Shown one piece after another: positions 56,941-64,000 of a stretch of 64,000 nucleotides of DNA (position 1 is the stretch's first letter; each line of letters starts with the position of its first letter). Below the pieces are notes generated by a model that saw nothing but the letters and a program-made list of their open reading frames with translations, was not told where the DNA came from and did not search any database. Where the stretch lies: NCBI GenBank assembly GCA_964471325.1, contig CAYYFL010000007.1:36842-100841 (forward strand), read 5' to 3'. This DNA comes from Velamenicoccus sp964471325. Lineage in GTDB: Bacteria > Omnitrophota > Gorgyraeia > Velamenicoccales > Velamenicoccaceae. The position numbers and the translations under genes are program-made.

Positions 56941-58344
56941 TTATGTCAGCCAGGAAAGAAAGACTTCTTTGTTCCTGGCATCTTCCAGTATTCTATCAAA
57001 AATATATCTGATTTGGAAAGTAAAAATTTTGTGGAGTCCCGATGCCTTGATTTTCGGCACGAGACTGTTGTTTTGCGCGTAATTAAGGACCGGGCAGGTT
57101 CCTAGCCACGGCAGGAATGCCGTATTGTAGTCCCACAGATCCATCAGGGAGGCTTCGCAGAGGCAGAAGACATTGTTGCTTTTCATCACCGTCTGGTAAT
57201 CGTCCTTGAGGATGTTGCCGATCCTGAACATGCTTTCGCCGACCATGCGCGCCTCGTCACACGGATAGATGTCTCCGTTCGGCATGTAGGCCAGGACGGC
57301 CCTGCCGGCCCCGCAGGGGCTCATCATGTCGACGTAGCCCGGATTTTCTTTTTTGAAGATCTTCGAGAGGACGACGGCGCAAAGGCGTTCCTGTATCTTG
57401 CGGCCTTTTTTATTCAGTTTCAGGAGATGGTCCATCGCTTGTGTCCAGAAGGCGAGGAATTCTTCGGCCGTATATCCGATCGCGTCCCATTGGTCTTTGG
57501 CAAGGCCGAGCCTTGACAAAGGGCGCAGCGCAATCCTGTCGCTCCCCAGTGACAGGTATTCGTCGATGATCTTTTCGGGTTCCTGCAGGCTTTGACGCGT
57601 GATCGTGCATAGAAGATTGACGCTGTGCGGCAGGCCGTGTTCTTTGTAGATCTTTTTCGTCCTTGCGACGGCATCCTTGACGATATGATAGGCGTCCTTG
57701 CCGGATCCGATGACCCGGTTATGGTTATGCACGGAGGCCGGGCCGTCGAAAGAGAAACAGATGCCGACATTGTGTTTGGCGAGATAGGAGATTTTTTTGT
57801 CGTCCAGGAGGGTGCCGTTGGTCACCAGGCTGATGGCGAGGTGTTTGTTGCCCGTATTGATGCGCTGGGCGTTTTCGGTGATGAATTTGATGATGTCCCA
57901 GTTGAGGAGCGGTTCGCCCCCCTGGAATTCGATGTTTGCATAAGGATTTTGGGTGTCGAAAACATATTTCAGGACCCTTGAGGCGACTTCGATCGTCATA
58001 TCCTGCGGCGTGTTGTTTTTTGTCTGGCAGTAGAGGCAATTCATGTTGCAGCGTGTCGTGACGACCGCGATATGCAGGGATGTGTCGTTGAAGAGATGGC
58101 TGTGGAGGCGCCTGTATTGTTCAATCAGGCCTTTGAGGGTTTTTTCGTCGGCGATAATACCAGAGTTGCGCAGCCGCTTGAAGAGGCCCATTTGTTCCCC
58201 CAGGTCATTGCTTTCGAGCTGAACAAATTCCTTGCGATCCAGCATGTCCCAGGAACCGAAGAGATTGCTGACAAGATAATGGTTTTTGATGCGTTCGATG
58301 TTGTAAGGCAGGACAGCCCAGGTGTTTTTTTCCGTTTTTTTCAT
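56941..58344 (-). CDS. hxsB: His-Xaa-Ser system radical SAM maturase HxsB-like
   Basis: 467 residues. The N-terminal WAVLPYNIERIKNHYLVSN and the DRKEFVQLES segment match the HxsB leader-binding part. CNMNCLYC (VVTTRCNMNCLYCQ) is the SAM cluster, followed by IEFQGGEPLLNW, LVTNGTLL, FSFDGP and the HxsB-typical YPCDEARM and FRIGNI. The last Cys block is short (FCLCEAS, then GTCPVLNY), lacking the full SPASM CxxCxxxxxC run. The ATG at 58344 has an AAGGAG site. It would modify the adjacent His-Xaa-Ser peptide. Confidence 0.88.
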   Translation of the reverse strand: MKKTEKNTWAVLPYNIERIKNHYLVSNLFGSWDMLDRKEFVQLESNDLGEQMGLFKRLRNSGIIADEKTLKGLIEQYRRLHSHLFNDTSLHIAVVTTRCNMNCLYCQTKNNTPQDMTIEVASRVLKYVFDTQNPYANIEFQGGEPLLNWDIIKFITENAQRINTGNKHLAISLVTNGTLLDDKKISYLAKHNVGICFSFDGPASVHNHNRVIGSGKDAYHIVKDAVARTKKIYKEHGLPHSVNLLCTITRQSLQEPEKIIDEYLSLGSDRIALRPLSRLGLAKDQWDAIGYTAEEFLAFWTQAMDHLLKLNKKGRKIQERLCAVVLSKIFKKENPGYVDMMSPCGAGRAVLAYMPNGDIYPCDEARMVGESMFRIGNILKDDYQTVMKSNNVFCLCEASLMDLWDYNTAFLPWLGTCPVLNYAQNNSLVPKIKASGLHKIFTFQIRYIFDRILEDARNKEVFLSWLT

Positions 58345-58416
58345 TTCGCTCCTTGATGATTCCGCTTTGGGCGGCATGAGATCCTTTCTTGTTTATTCGG
58401 CAAGACGAGATCTTTC

Positions 58417-58749
58417 TTAGAGATGGCGCCGCGCGGCAAAGGTGAACGGCGAAAAATATCTTCTCCAGGCGTTTTCTGTGGACCGGAATTGATTGGAACC
58501 GGCAAAGAAATCCACGATCGCCTCGCGCAAACGCGCCAGCTCTTTGAGGCGGGCCTTGCCGGAGACATTGTCCAGGGTCAAGTCGATCAACTCAAGAGAC
58601 CGTTCAAATGCCATTTGGCTGTAGGCCGGATTTTGTTTCTTTTTCCAGCTCAGGGCCCTCTCCACTTCGCTCCCGATATGGGCCATTTGTTCCAAAAACG
58701 GCAGGCGGCCCCATCGCCCCTTCGCAAGTTCTTTATGATGCAGGTTCAT
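58417..58749 (-). CDS. conserved 110-residue protein of the Hxs operon
   Basis: A soluble alpha-helical protein: GRWGRLPFLEQMAHIGSEVE, LELIDLTLDN, RLREAIVDFFAGSNQ and a final YFSPFTFAA. I recognise the pattern as a widespread uncharacterised family of bacteria and archaea, but know no function. The ATG overlaps the DUF5674 stop as ATGA, so the two are coupled. It lies between DUF5674 and the HxsB-like gene. Confidence 0.8.
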   Translation of the reverse strand: MNLHHKELAKGRWGRLPFLEQMAHIGSEVERALSWKKKQNPAYSQMAFERSLELIDLTLDNVSGKARLKELARLREAIVDFFAGSNQFRSTENAWRRYFSPFTFAARRHL

Positions 58750-59087
58750 TGTTGGATCCTTTTTCTGACGACGGCGATGATTTTTTTGCGCATGCCTTCA
58801 TCCTCAACCCCGCGGCTTCTATTGTTTTGAGAAGGGCGCATGTTGATCATGGAATCAAACTCTATATGGTCGTCGCCTGGAATGTCGGGATAAAGATTGA
58901 TTCCCCAGAGGCTATTCTGTTTTGACCCCGCATCCAAGAGCATTGCTTCCAGGTCGGAATGAAGCTCGGCATCGACGGCAAGAAGTTCCTTGTCGACATC
59001 GACGACGGCCTTGACGAGGTTTCCGAATCCGCGAATTGCCATATCTTTCAGTTCATCTAAGGTTAATTTTTCGGAGATGATTTTCAT
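58746..59087 (-). CDS. DUF5674 family protein
   Basis: 113 residues beginning MKIISEKLTLDELKDMA, then FGNLVKAVVDVDKELLAVDA, HSDLEAMLL, LWGINLYPD and FDSMINMRPSQNNRSRGVED. This matches DUF5674, of unknown function and found in many candidate-phylum genomes. The many conserved Asp/Glu residues suggest metal or nucleotide binding. It is in the Hxs operon, 12 bp after the radical SAM gene. Confidence 0.85.
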   Translation of the reverse strand: MKIISEKLTLDELKDMAIRGFGNLVKAVVDVDKELLAVDAELHSDLEAMLLDAGSKQNSLWGINLYPDIPGDDHIEFDSMINMRPSQNNRSRGVEDEGMRKKIIAVVRKRIQQ

Positions 59088-59099
59088 TCGAAGCCGCCC

Positions 59100-60041
59100 C
59101 TAAACGGGTCGAAATTCCTTGGATCCGAAGAGCCGGGGGTATTCGATCCACGGGCCTTCGCATTGATTAAACCAGCGGCACGGCGCGCACGTCGGGAATT
59201 TCGTTTTGGCCTGGAATTTACGGACGATATCGAAATTGTCGACTGTTTGGTGGATTTCCTTGCATTGCGCCGGCGGAATAAAAAATTCGGAAGCGCAGCG
59301 TTCATAAGGCGTCAGGAGACAGAACGGCACGGCCTCCACCATGACGCGCCGCCCCGCCCGCAGGCCGATCTCAAGGCCCTTCTTGATGAACGGCGCCGCC
59401 GCGCTGGCTTTCGGGACGATTTTCTTGCAATAAGTCATGGCATTGCCTTGGATGTGGACAAAAGCAAACTGGAATTGGATGACGCCCAGCTTGACCAGCA
59501 GTTCTGCCAGTTCGGGCAGAGAACGGTAATTCTGTTTTGTCACGACCGTGTTGGTGAGCGTTTTGATCCCCAGGCGGCACATGTTGTGGATTCCCAGAAC
59601 GGTCTGACGCCAGCTTCCTGGAGAACGCGTGAGGCCGTCGTGGATGGCGGCCGTCGGGCCGTGGAGCGCCGGCGCGAACGTCGTCATCCCCGCCCGTATC
59701 ATCTGTTTGCAGAAATTCTCGTCCGCGAACTTCCTGCCGTTGGTCTGTATCTGGATTTCGGTGAAACCTGTCGCTTTGGCGAAAGCGACGATGTCTTCGA
59801 TGTCCGGCCTTATGCTGACTTCTCCTCCTGTCAGGACCACATCGGTTTTTCCTTCGCGGAAGGATTCGACGAGCTCGCGCTTGATCTGGCCGGTTGTCTT
59901 CTCGCCGAGAGGCCTCTTGTCCGCAACGACACAGAACAGGCAGTCGTTGGAACATTTGTACCCTACCTTGAGGTCGACCCGGCGGATCACAGGAGCTTCA
60001 TCTACGAAGTCTTGTTGAGGTAAAACAGGTAGTTTGCCCAT
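59100..60041 (-). CDS. radical SAM protein with C-terminal Cys cluster in the Hxs operon
   Basis: 313 residues. CSNDCLFC (VGYKCSNDCLFCVVADK) binds the SAM cluster; VLTGGEVSIRPDI and IQIQTNGRKFADE follow. The C-terminus CAPCRWFNQCEGPWIEYPRL matches the end of the GT-B fusion protein at 32248 (CQRCAYHQRCEGVY). It may fill the place of HxsC, the second radical SAM enzyme of His-Xaa-Ser systems, but I cannot confirm HxsC identity. It overlaps the 74-residue gene before it by 40 bp, which suggests translational coupling. Confidence 0.85.
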   Translation of the reverse strand: MGKLPVLPQQDFVDEAPVIRRVDLKVGYKCSNDCLFCVVADKRPLGEKTTGQIKRELVESFREGKTDVVLTGGEVSIRPDIEDIVAFAKATGFTEIQIQTNGRKFADENFCKQMIRAGMTTFAPALHGPTAAIHDGLTRSPGSWRQTVLGIHNMCRLGIKTLTNTVVTKQNYRSLPELAELLVKLGVIQFQFAFVHIQGNAMTYCKKIVPKASAAAPFIKKGLEIGLRAGRRVMVEAVPFCLLTPYERCASEFFIPPAQCKEIHQTVDNFDIVRKFQAKTKFPTCAPCRWFNQCEGPWIEYPRLFGSKEFRPV

Positions 60042-60226
60042 TCAAGGACGTCTTTCAACTGAGCGTTTTTCAATTCGCAGTGACGATAGCTTTTATCTTT
60101 GGTTTTCAACTCTTTGACCCATCCCTTGTCCTCTTTGAGGAGGCGGTCAAGGGGTTCTTGTTTGTAAAGGTCTTTATGGAACTTGAGAACGAAACTATTT
60201 TTTCCCTTTTTTTGCAACGGAAACAT
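60002..60226 (-). CDS. small 74-residue protein of the Hxs operon
   Basis: A basic, helical, soluble protein (KNSFVLKFHKDLYKQEPL, GWVKELKTKDKSY, LKDVLEWANYLFYL). No family recognised. It overlaps both neighbours, the HxsD-like gene by 32 bp and the radical SAM gene by 40 bp, which supports real translation. It may be a leader-recognition or adaptor element. Confidence 0.65.
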   Translation of the reverse strand: MFPLQKKGKNSFVLKFHKDLYKQEPLDRLLKEDKGWVKELKTKDKSYRHCELKNAQLKDVLEWANYLFYLNKTS

Positions 60227-60605
60227 TCTTTTCTTCCTCCTCGAGCTCTTTGATCAGGTCTTCGATTTCTTTTTCCTCGGCCTCCTGGACGAGCGATGGA
60301 GCTGTTGAGAACAGGGCCCTCTGCATGAGCGATTTGATGGCATCGGCGTTGGCCTTGACGCGCGTGAAGTAATGCGCGTAATTCAACAGCTCATTATAAA
60401 ATTCCATGGCCAGTTTTTTCAGATCGGCCGACTCATTCTGGGGGTACAGATAGACGAAGAATTTGTCCGCTGACTGGTCCAGCAGGATATAAGCCTTGTC
60501 CAGGAAGACATACCCGGCCGCAAAGATCGTTTCTTTGGCATATATCTTGGCATTCAGGATGATCTCGGCGTGGTCAGCCGCGATCTTGATGTGTTTTTCT
60601 GGCAT
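60195..60605 (-). CDS. hxsD: HxsD-like protein
   Basis: 136 residues. The core IYAKETIFAAGYVFLDKAYILLDQ, FFVYLYPQ and FYNELLNYAHYF...AIKSLMQRALFS match the HxsD pattern (AAY-F-DR-Y, then LLDQ and LI-AHAFS), though the ending has a Glu/Lys-rich tail (LIKELEEEEK). HxsD accompanies HxsB and HxsC and is of unknown biochemical role. It is the first gene of the operon that runs to 55778. Start MPEKHIKIAA has an AAGGAGA ribosome site. Confidence 0.8.
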   Translation of the reverse strand: MPEKHIKIAADHAEIILNAKIYAKETIFAAGYVFLDKAYILLDQSADKFFVYLYPQNESADLKKLAMEFYNELLNYAHYFTRVKANADAIKSLMQRALFSTAPSLVQEAEEKEIEDLIKELEEEEKNVSVAKKGKK

Positions 60606-60671
60606 TTCTTCTCCTTTGATGGTTGGGTGTTGTCGAGGGGAACGAAAGAGTTTTGCGGGACATGAAATATT

Positions 60672-61112
60672 TTATGTGCAAAGATAGATGTCCTTGACAG
60701 CGATATCCGCATAATTGTTTGGATTGTTTGTGTTGCGGATCTCGACGCGGTCGCGGACGTATATTCCAAGGACGTTATCGCTGGCGAGCATGATGCGCGA
60801 GTCGTAATCGCCGGAATCGTTGTGGAAATCGATGTAAGGCGTATAACCGCTGCTGCTGCCTCCCAGCTCGATCGAAGCCCCTTGGTCGCTGGTGAGGGCG
60901 CCGTATGAAGTGCTCCCTCCCCATGTCAGTTCCCCGGCGTTGCCGAAGGCCCTGGAATTGCCAACGGCCATCCTGCTGGCGCGCAGGTCCGAATAGACAC
61001 CGAAGGGTGAAGGATAATATGTCGTGATCCTGACCTGTTCCTGGGCCAGCGCTGTCTGGGAGAGGGTGAATAAAACCAAGACCGAGCCTATCGCGAGGAA
61101 TATCGTCTTCAT
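60672..61112 (-). CDS. secreted protein with ITTYYPSP motif, copy 1
   Basis: 146 residues starting MKTIFLAIGSVLVLFTLSQTALAQ, a signal peptide with AQ cleavage, then VRITTYYPSPFGVYSDLRAS and a repeating LTWGGS...SIELGGSS pattern. The later part (GIYVRDRVEIRNT) is beta-rich, like phage-tail-fiber or fimbria-like repeats. I recognise ITTYYPSPYG as a recurring start of exported proteins in Omnitrophota; function unknown. It is paralogous to the gene just upstream. The ATG at 61112 is set by the signal peptide. Confidence 0.8.
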   Translation of the reverse strand: MKTIFLAIGSVLVLFTLSQTALAQEQVRITTYYPSPFGVYSDLRASRMAVGNSRAFGNAGELTWGGSTSYGALTSDQGASIELGGSSSGYTPYIDFHNDSGDYDSRIMLASDNVLGIYVRDRVEIRNTNNPNNYADIAVKDIYLCT

Positions 61113-61140
61113 ATATTTATCAACCTCCGGTTGCCACGAA

Positions 61141-61623
61141 CTACAGGTATTGAAGGTTTGCTTTTTCAATGGTTCCGTTCTGCCAGCCCCAGAAATAATA
61201 GATTTTCTGCAAGTGGATATCTTTCCATAAACTCCTGTCCAGATTAAAAATGGAAAAGTTGTTCCAGACATAAATATAAAGCCTGTTGTCGTTATAGAGT
61301 TGGACCCTTGTGGTCACGGCGCCTTTGTTAAAGCGGACATAAGGCTGTGCAGCACTGCTTCTGCCGATTTCGATCGACGAACCCTGGTCGCCTTGCAGCC
61401 GCCCCATGGAGTTGGCGCCCCCCCACGCGAACGAACCGTCGCCGCCGGCATATCCAAGCGTCGAGCTGGCGACGCCGCGGCTCATGCGTATGTAGGAGAA
61501 AACACCGTTTGGCGATGGAAAATATGTCGTGATTGTCACTTGGTCCTGTTGCGCCTGGGCCAGGATATTCCATGCGGCCAAAAAGGCCGCCACCACGATG
61601 AAAAACAATTTCTTTTTGCTCAT
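61141..61623 (-). CDS. secreted protein with ITTYFPSP motif, copy 2
   Basis: 160 residues: signal peptide MSKKKLFFIVVAAFLAAWNILAQ, then VTITTYFPSPNGVFSYIRMS, FAWGGAN, GSSIEIGRSS and a beta-rich end (LYIYVWNNFSIF). It is clearly paralogous to copy 1, with the same WGG and SIE-G-SS spacing, so they arose by tandem duplication. It is probably a surface or periplasmic structural protein. It lies behind a good promoter at 61630-61658, which may also serve copy 1 and the Hxs genes. Confidence 0.8.
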   Translation of the reverse strand: MSKKKLFFIVVAAFLAAWNILAQAQQDQVTITTYFPSPNGVFSYIRMSRGVASSTLGYAGGDGSFAWGGANSMGRLQGDQGSSIEIGRSSAAQPYVRFNKGAVTTRVQLYNDNRLYIYVWNNFSIFNLDRSLWKDIHLQKIYYFWGWQNGTIEKANLQYL

Positions 61624-61629
61624 ACTAAA

Positions 61630-61658
61630 ATTATATAATCAAAAAAGACAAAATGCAA
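61630..61658 (-). promoter_or_regulatory. sigma-70 promoter, TTGCAT-17-TATAAT
   Basis: On the minus strand TTGCAT (61658-61653) and TATAAT (61635-61630) with a 17-bp spacer, right before the secreted-protein gene (ATG at 61623), so the leader is nearly absent. Confidence 0.7.
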
Positions 61659-61745
61659 TTATTTGTTTGTTTCTAACCTATTTTTTCCGAAAAGTTTACG
61701 AGAAAGCCGTTCGATAGAAGTTCTGCGTTTAAGATATCTGCGATT

Positions 61746-63575
61746 TTATCTGCGGCCGCACGCTTCGTTGATGGATTTGAGCACGGAATTGATGGGTAAA
61801 GCCAGGATGTCATCCAGGGAAAGAGGCAAAACCAGGGTCCAGTTTTTTTCAGAGAGCGTCCCTGGGAAATTGATGCGGTTCTCCCAAGGATCGACTTCAT
61901 AGAGCTGGTCGAGATCCAGGTAGTCCTGGATCAATTGGATGCCGAAGATACAGGCGCTTTCCTGGATTTTTGTCAGGGCATTTTTGATGAAGGTCGTGGA
62001 ACAGCTGTCCGGGTTTTCTTTTTCCAGGTCCAGGAATTGAAGGAACTGCCGTTTTTCCTTGAATGATCCCCGGTACATATCCAGGAGGGCCCATGCTTCG
62101 GAGGGTGTCGTTTCAAGGACGCCGAGAAGTTTTTCCTCGGTATCGATCTCTTGTTTCCATCGCAGGCGTCCATGGCGCGACGCCGCCGTGTCGAAAAGTG
62201 TTTCTTTGATGCGGTCGAAAGCGATATTCTTTTTTTCGCAATTTCTGCGGAATAACGCTTCGTCGACCGTCCCGCATTCAAAATCCCACCAGGCGCAAAG
62301 GTTGCTCATGTCGTGCGTCGCGATCGTCGCCAGGGCGCATTTGCGGTAGTCTTCGGGGGATTTGAACGCATAGCTCTTGCCCCACTCGCGCATCCAGCGC
62401 TGCACGTCGATGCCGGGAATGCCCATCTCGTTGAGGACCTTGAAACAACAATTCGGCACAGTCCCCAGGTCTTCGGCGCAGGCCAGCATGCTGGAGTGCT
62501 TGACCATCAGGGTCAGGAGGTCTTTGCCGTGTTTTTCCCATGTGTTCTCGTCGGCAGGATCGAAGGCGCCGTTGAGGCCGCCGTTTTCCGGAGGCTCCGA
62601 CAAGGGAATGGTCCACACACGGAAGATCCCCACGACGTGGTCGATCCGGTAGAGGTCGTAAAAGTTCTGGGCATATTTCAGTTTTTCGATGACGTAATCG
62701 TAACGATGATGCGCGATGCGGTCCCAGTTGAACGGCGGCATGCCCCAGCGCTGCCCTTTGGAATACAGGAGATCCGGTGGCGCTCCCGACGAAAGGTCCA
62801 GTTTGAAACAGTCTTGGTGCGACCAGACATCGGCTGAGTCTCTTGATACGAGAAAAGGAATGTCTCCCATGAGGAGCACATTGTTTTTTTGGGCGTAACT
62901 CCTGGCGTCCCTGAATTGCTCGAAGAGCTGCCATTGCAGCCATTGATGGAACAGGATGTTTTGCCTGTAGGCCTCGCGGAATGCCTGCAGGGCCGTTTTC
63001 CCGCGGTTCTTTAAATCCTCCGGCCATCCTTCCCAACCCATGCCCCCGTTCCTTTCTTTAATGACCTTGAAGAGCGCGTAATCCTCGATCCAGAAGGCGT
63101 TGTCCTTCAAGAAGGAGCCGAAGCCGTCCGCCCCCTCAGGAGATATAGATGAGAAGATATCCCAGAGGAGATCGAGCTTGGCTTTTTTAATCTGGTAGTC
63201 GACCCTCGGACGGCCGGCAGGGAATTTATCCTTGATTTCGAGAAGACGCGGCAGGAAAGGCTTGATATCGGCGCCTTTGAGTTTTTCCAGACGCAGATAA
63301 AGCGGGTCGAGCGCGAACATGCTCTGGGCATCGTAGGGCCTGAAGTCGAAACCTGTGTCGTTCATGGGCAAAAGCTGGATGATGCTCATGCCGCAGGCCT
63401 TGCACCAGTCGACAAGGAGATGGATGTCGGGAAGCTCGCCTATCCCTGTGCTTTTGGCGCTATAAACAGAGAATAACGGAACGACAACGCCTGCCCGCCG
63501 GTGGATACCGATGCGTTTCCATTGGTCGGCGGTGATCGTTGACAACAGATATGTGTAGTTAGGAAACGACGTCAT
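61746..63575 (-). CDS. malQ: 4-alpha-glucanotransferase (amylomaltase)
   Basis: GH77 enzyme, 609 residues, that moves alpha-1,4-glucan segments between chains. Catalytic residues are all seen: the nucleophile Asp in YDLYRIDHVVG, the acid/base Glu in CAEDLGTVP and the third Asp in IATHDMSN. The N-terminal GVVVPLFSVYSAKSTGIGEL and LLMGDIPFLVSRDSADVWSH are also typical. The protein is longer than E. coli's catalytic core, with a C-terminal helical part. With glgC it supports glycogen turnover. It is separated from gap by a strong terminator. Confidence 0.95.
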   Translation of the reverse strand: MTSFPNYTYLLSTITADQWKRIGIHRRAGVVVPLFSVYSAKSTGIGELPDIHLLVDWCKACGMSIIQLLPMNDTGFDFRPYDAQSMFALDPLYLRLEKLKGADIKPFLPRLLEIKDKFPAGRPRVDYQIKKAKLDLLWDIFSSISPEGADGFGSFLKDNAFWIEDYALFKVIKERNGGMGWEGWPEDLKNRGKTALQAFREAYRQNILFHQWLQWQLFEQFRDARSYAQKNNVLLMGDIPFLVSRDSADVWSHQDCFKLDLSSGAPPDLLYSKGQRWGMPPFNWDRIAHHRYDYVIEKLKYAQNFYDLYRIDHVVGIFRVWTIPLSEPPENGGLNGAFDPADENTWEKHGKDLLTLMVKHSSMLACAEDLGTVPNCCFKVLNEMGIPGIDVQRWMREWGKSYAFKSPEDYRKCALATIATHDMSNLCAWWDFECGTVDEALFRRNCEKKNIAFDRIKETLFDTAASRHGRLRWKQEIDTEEKLLGVLETTPSEAWALLDMYRGSFKEKRQFLQFLDLEKENPDSCSTTFIKNALTKIQESACIFGIQLIQDYLDLDQLYEVDPWENRINFPGTLSEKNWTLVLPLSLDDILALPINSVLKSINEACGRR

Positions 63576-63601
63576 TGGTTGGGACGGTCTATCCTGTTTT
63601 C

Positions 63602-63646
63602 AATAAAGAGGGACGCTTGTGGCAACCACAAGCGTCCCTCTTTATT
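63602..63646. terminator. perfect 21-bp-arm bidirectional terminator
   Basis: AATAAAGAGGGACGCTTGTGG and its exact complement flank the loop CAA. The arms end in AATAAA/TTTATT. It lies 34 bp after the gap stop and 26 bp before the malQ start, so it ends the gap transcript on the minus strand. Confidence 0.8.
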
Positions 63647-63680
63647 TCCATCATCGGCAACGGACGGTGATTCTTGGAGT

Positions 63681-64000
63681 TCATAGTCCTTTTTTGATGA
63701 TATAGGCGCAAAGATCGACAACACGGCAGGAGTATCCCCATTCGTTGTCATACCACGCCAAGACCTTGATCATGTTTCCTATGACCTTCGTGGATTCCGC
63801 ATCGATGATAGACGATGTCTTGTCGCCCCGGAAATCGATGGAGACCAGAGGTTCTTTGCAGACGGACAGGATGCCCTTGAGTCGCGGCGTCTGTGATGCT
63901 TTCTCAAGCGCGGCAATGACTTCTTCCGCCGTGGTCGTCTTCTCCGCTTCGACCGTCAGGTCGACCAACGAGACATCCGGTGTCGGCACGCGGACCGCCA
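63681..64000 (-). CDS. gap: glyceraldehyde-3-phosphate dehydrogenase, C-terminal fragment
   Basis: The last 106 or so codons of GAPDH; the rest lies beyond the right edge. Seen are RVPTPDVSLVDLTVE, the SVCKEPLVSIDFRGD strand, the S-loop neighbourhood SSIIDAEST, and the C-terminal VLAWYDNEWGYSCRVVDL, all diagnostic of phosphorylating GAPDH. The catalytic Cys region is outside the window. It is on the same strand as pgk-tpiA but 33 kb from them. Confidence 0.95.
   Translation of the reverse strand, partial: AVRVPTPDVSLVDLTVEAEKTTTAEEVIAALEKASQTPRLKGILSVCKEPLVSIDFRGDKTSSIIDAESTKVIGNMIKVLAWYDNEWGYSCRVVDLCAYIIKKGL

Noticed and set aside
60672..61623. Prophage tail-fiber origin for the two secreted proteins
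   Set aside because: Both have signal peptides and there are no phage genes nearby; beta-rich repeats alone are not evidence of phage.

Overview
The window looks like a piece of a metagenome-derived genome of an anaerobic candidate-phylum bacterium, most likely Candidatus Omnitrophota. This is inference, from the dense radical SAM/SPASM gene content, paired secreted proteins with the ITTYYPSP signature, an electron-bifurcation-style ferredoxin-EtfA, and the housekeeping gene order. A 10-N scaffold gap at 20245-20254 shows that the source is a draft assembly. Most genes are on the minus strand.

Bases 1-30.6 kb are mainly housekeeping, on the minus strand: yebC-ruvC-ruvA (with a MITE-like inverted-repeat element between ruvC and ruvA); zinc ribbon - RNase H - RNase P RNA; tRNA-Val(CAC) and a tRNA-Ile2(CAU) next to an AT-rich islet with a DUF3800 gene and a candidate small RNA or attenuator; a MshEN-PilZ c-di-GMP receptor; a cvpA - nif3 - dnaG - rpoD - nitroreductase - small membrane protein - ubiA run behind a strong sigma-70 promoter; a divergent, probably leaderless diguanylate cyclase; acyl-CoA dehydrogenase - etfB - etfA - smc; marC - glgC - argA-like; and pgk - tpiA - secG - transporter, also with its own promoter. 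GAPDH is not next to pgk but 33 kb away, at the right edge of the window.

Bases 30.7-55.8 kb form an accessory region of tightly packed, often ATGA-overlapping genes: ten radical SAM proteins in several paralogous groups (one fused to a GT-B glycosyltransferase), two U32-like TIM-barrel proteins, a PaaK/LuxE-like adenylate-forming ligase, an asparagine-synthase-like ATP pyrophosphatase, two MurG-like glycosyltransferases, a DegT aminotransferase, an APH-like kinase, a DUF483-like protein, a prepilin-peptidase-like membrane protein and a polysaccharide-deacetylase-like protein. It reads as a biosynthetic region for a modified surface glycan, peptide or small molecule; the product cannot be told from sequence.

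Bases 55.8-60.6 kb hold a compact His-Xaa-Ser (Hxs) type RiPP operon: an HxsD-like protein, a 74-residue protein, a second radical SAM enzyme, DUF5674, a conserved 110-residue protein, an HxsB-like radical SAM maturase, a 90-residue precursor ending in four tandem His-Xaa-Ser triplets, and a secreted Cys-rich protein. The window ends with two paralogous secreted proteins, 4-alpha-glucanotransferase (malQ) and the 3' end of gap.
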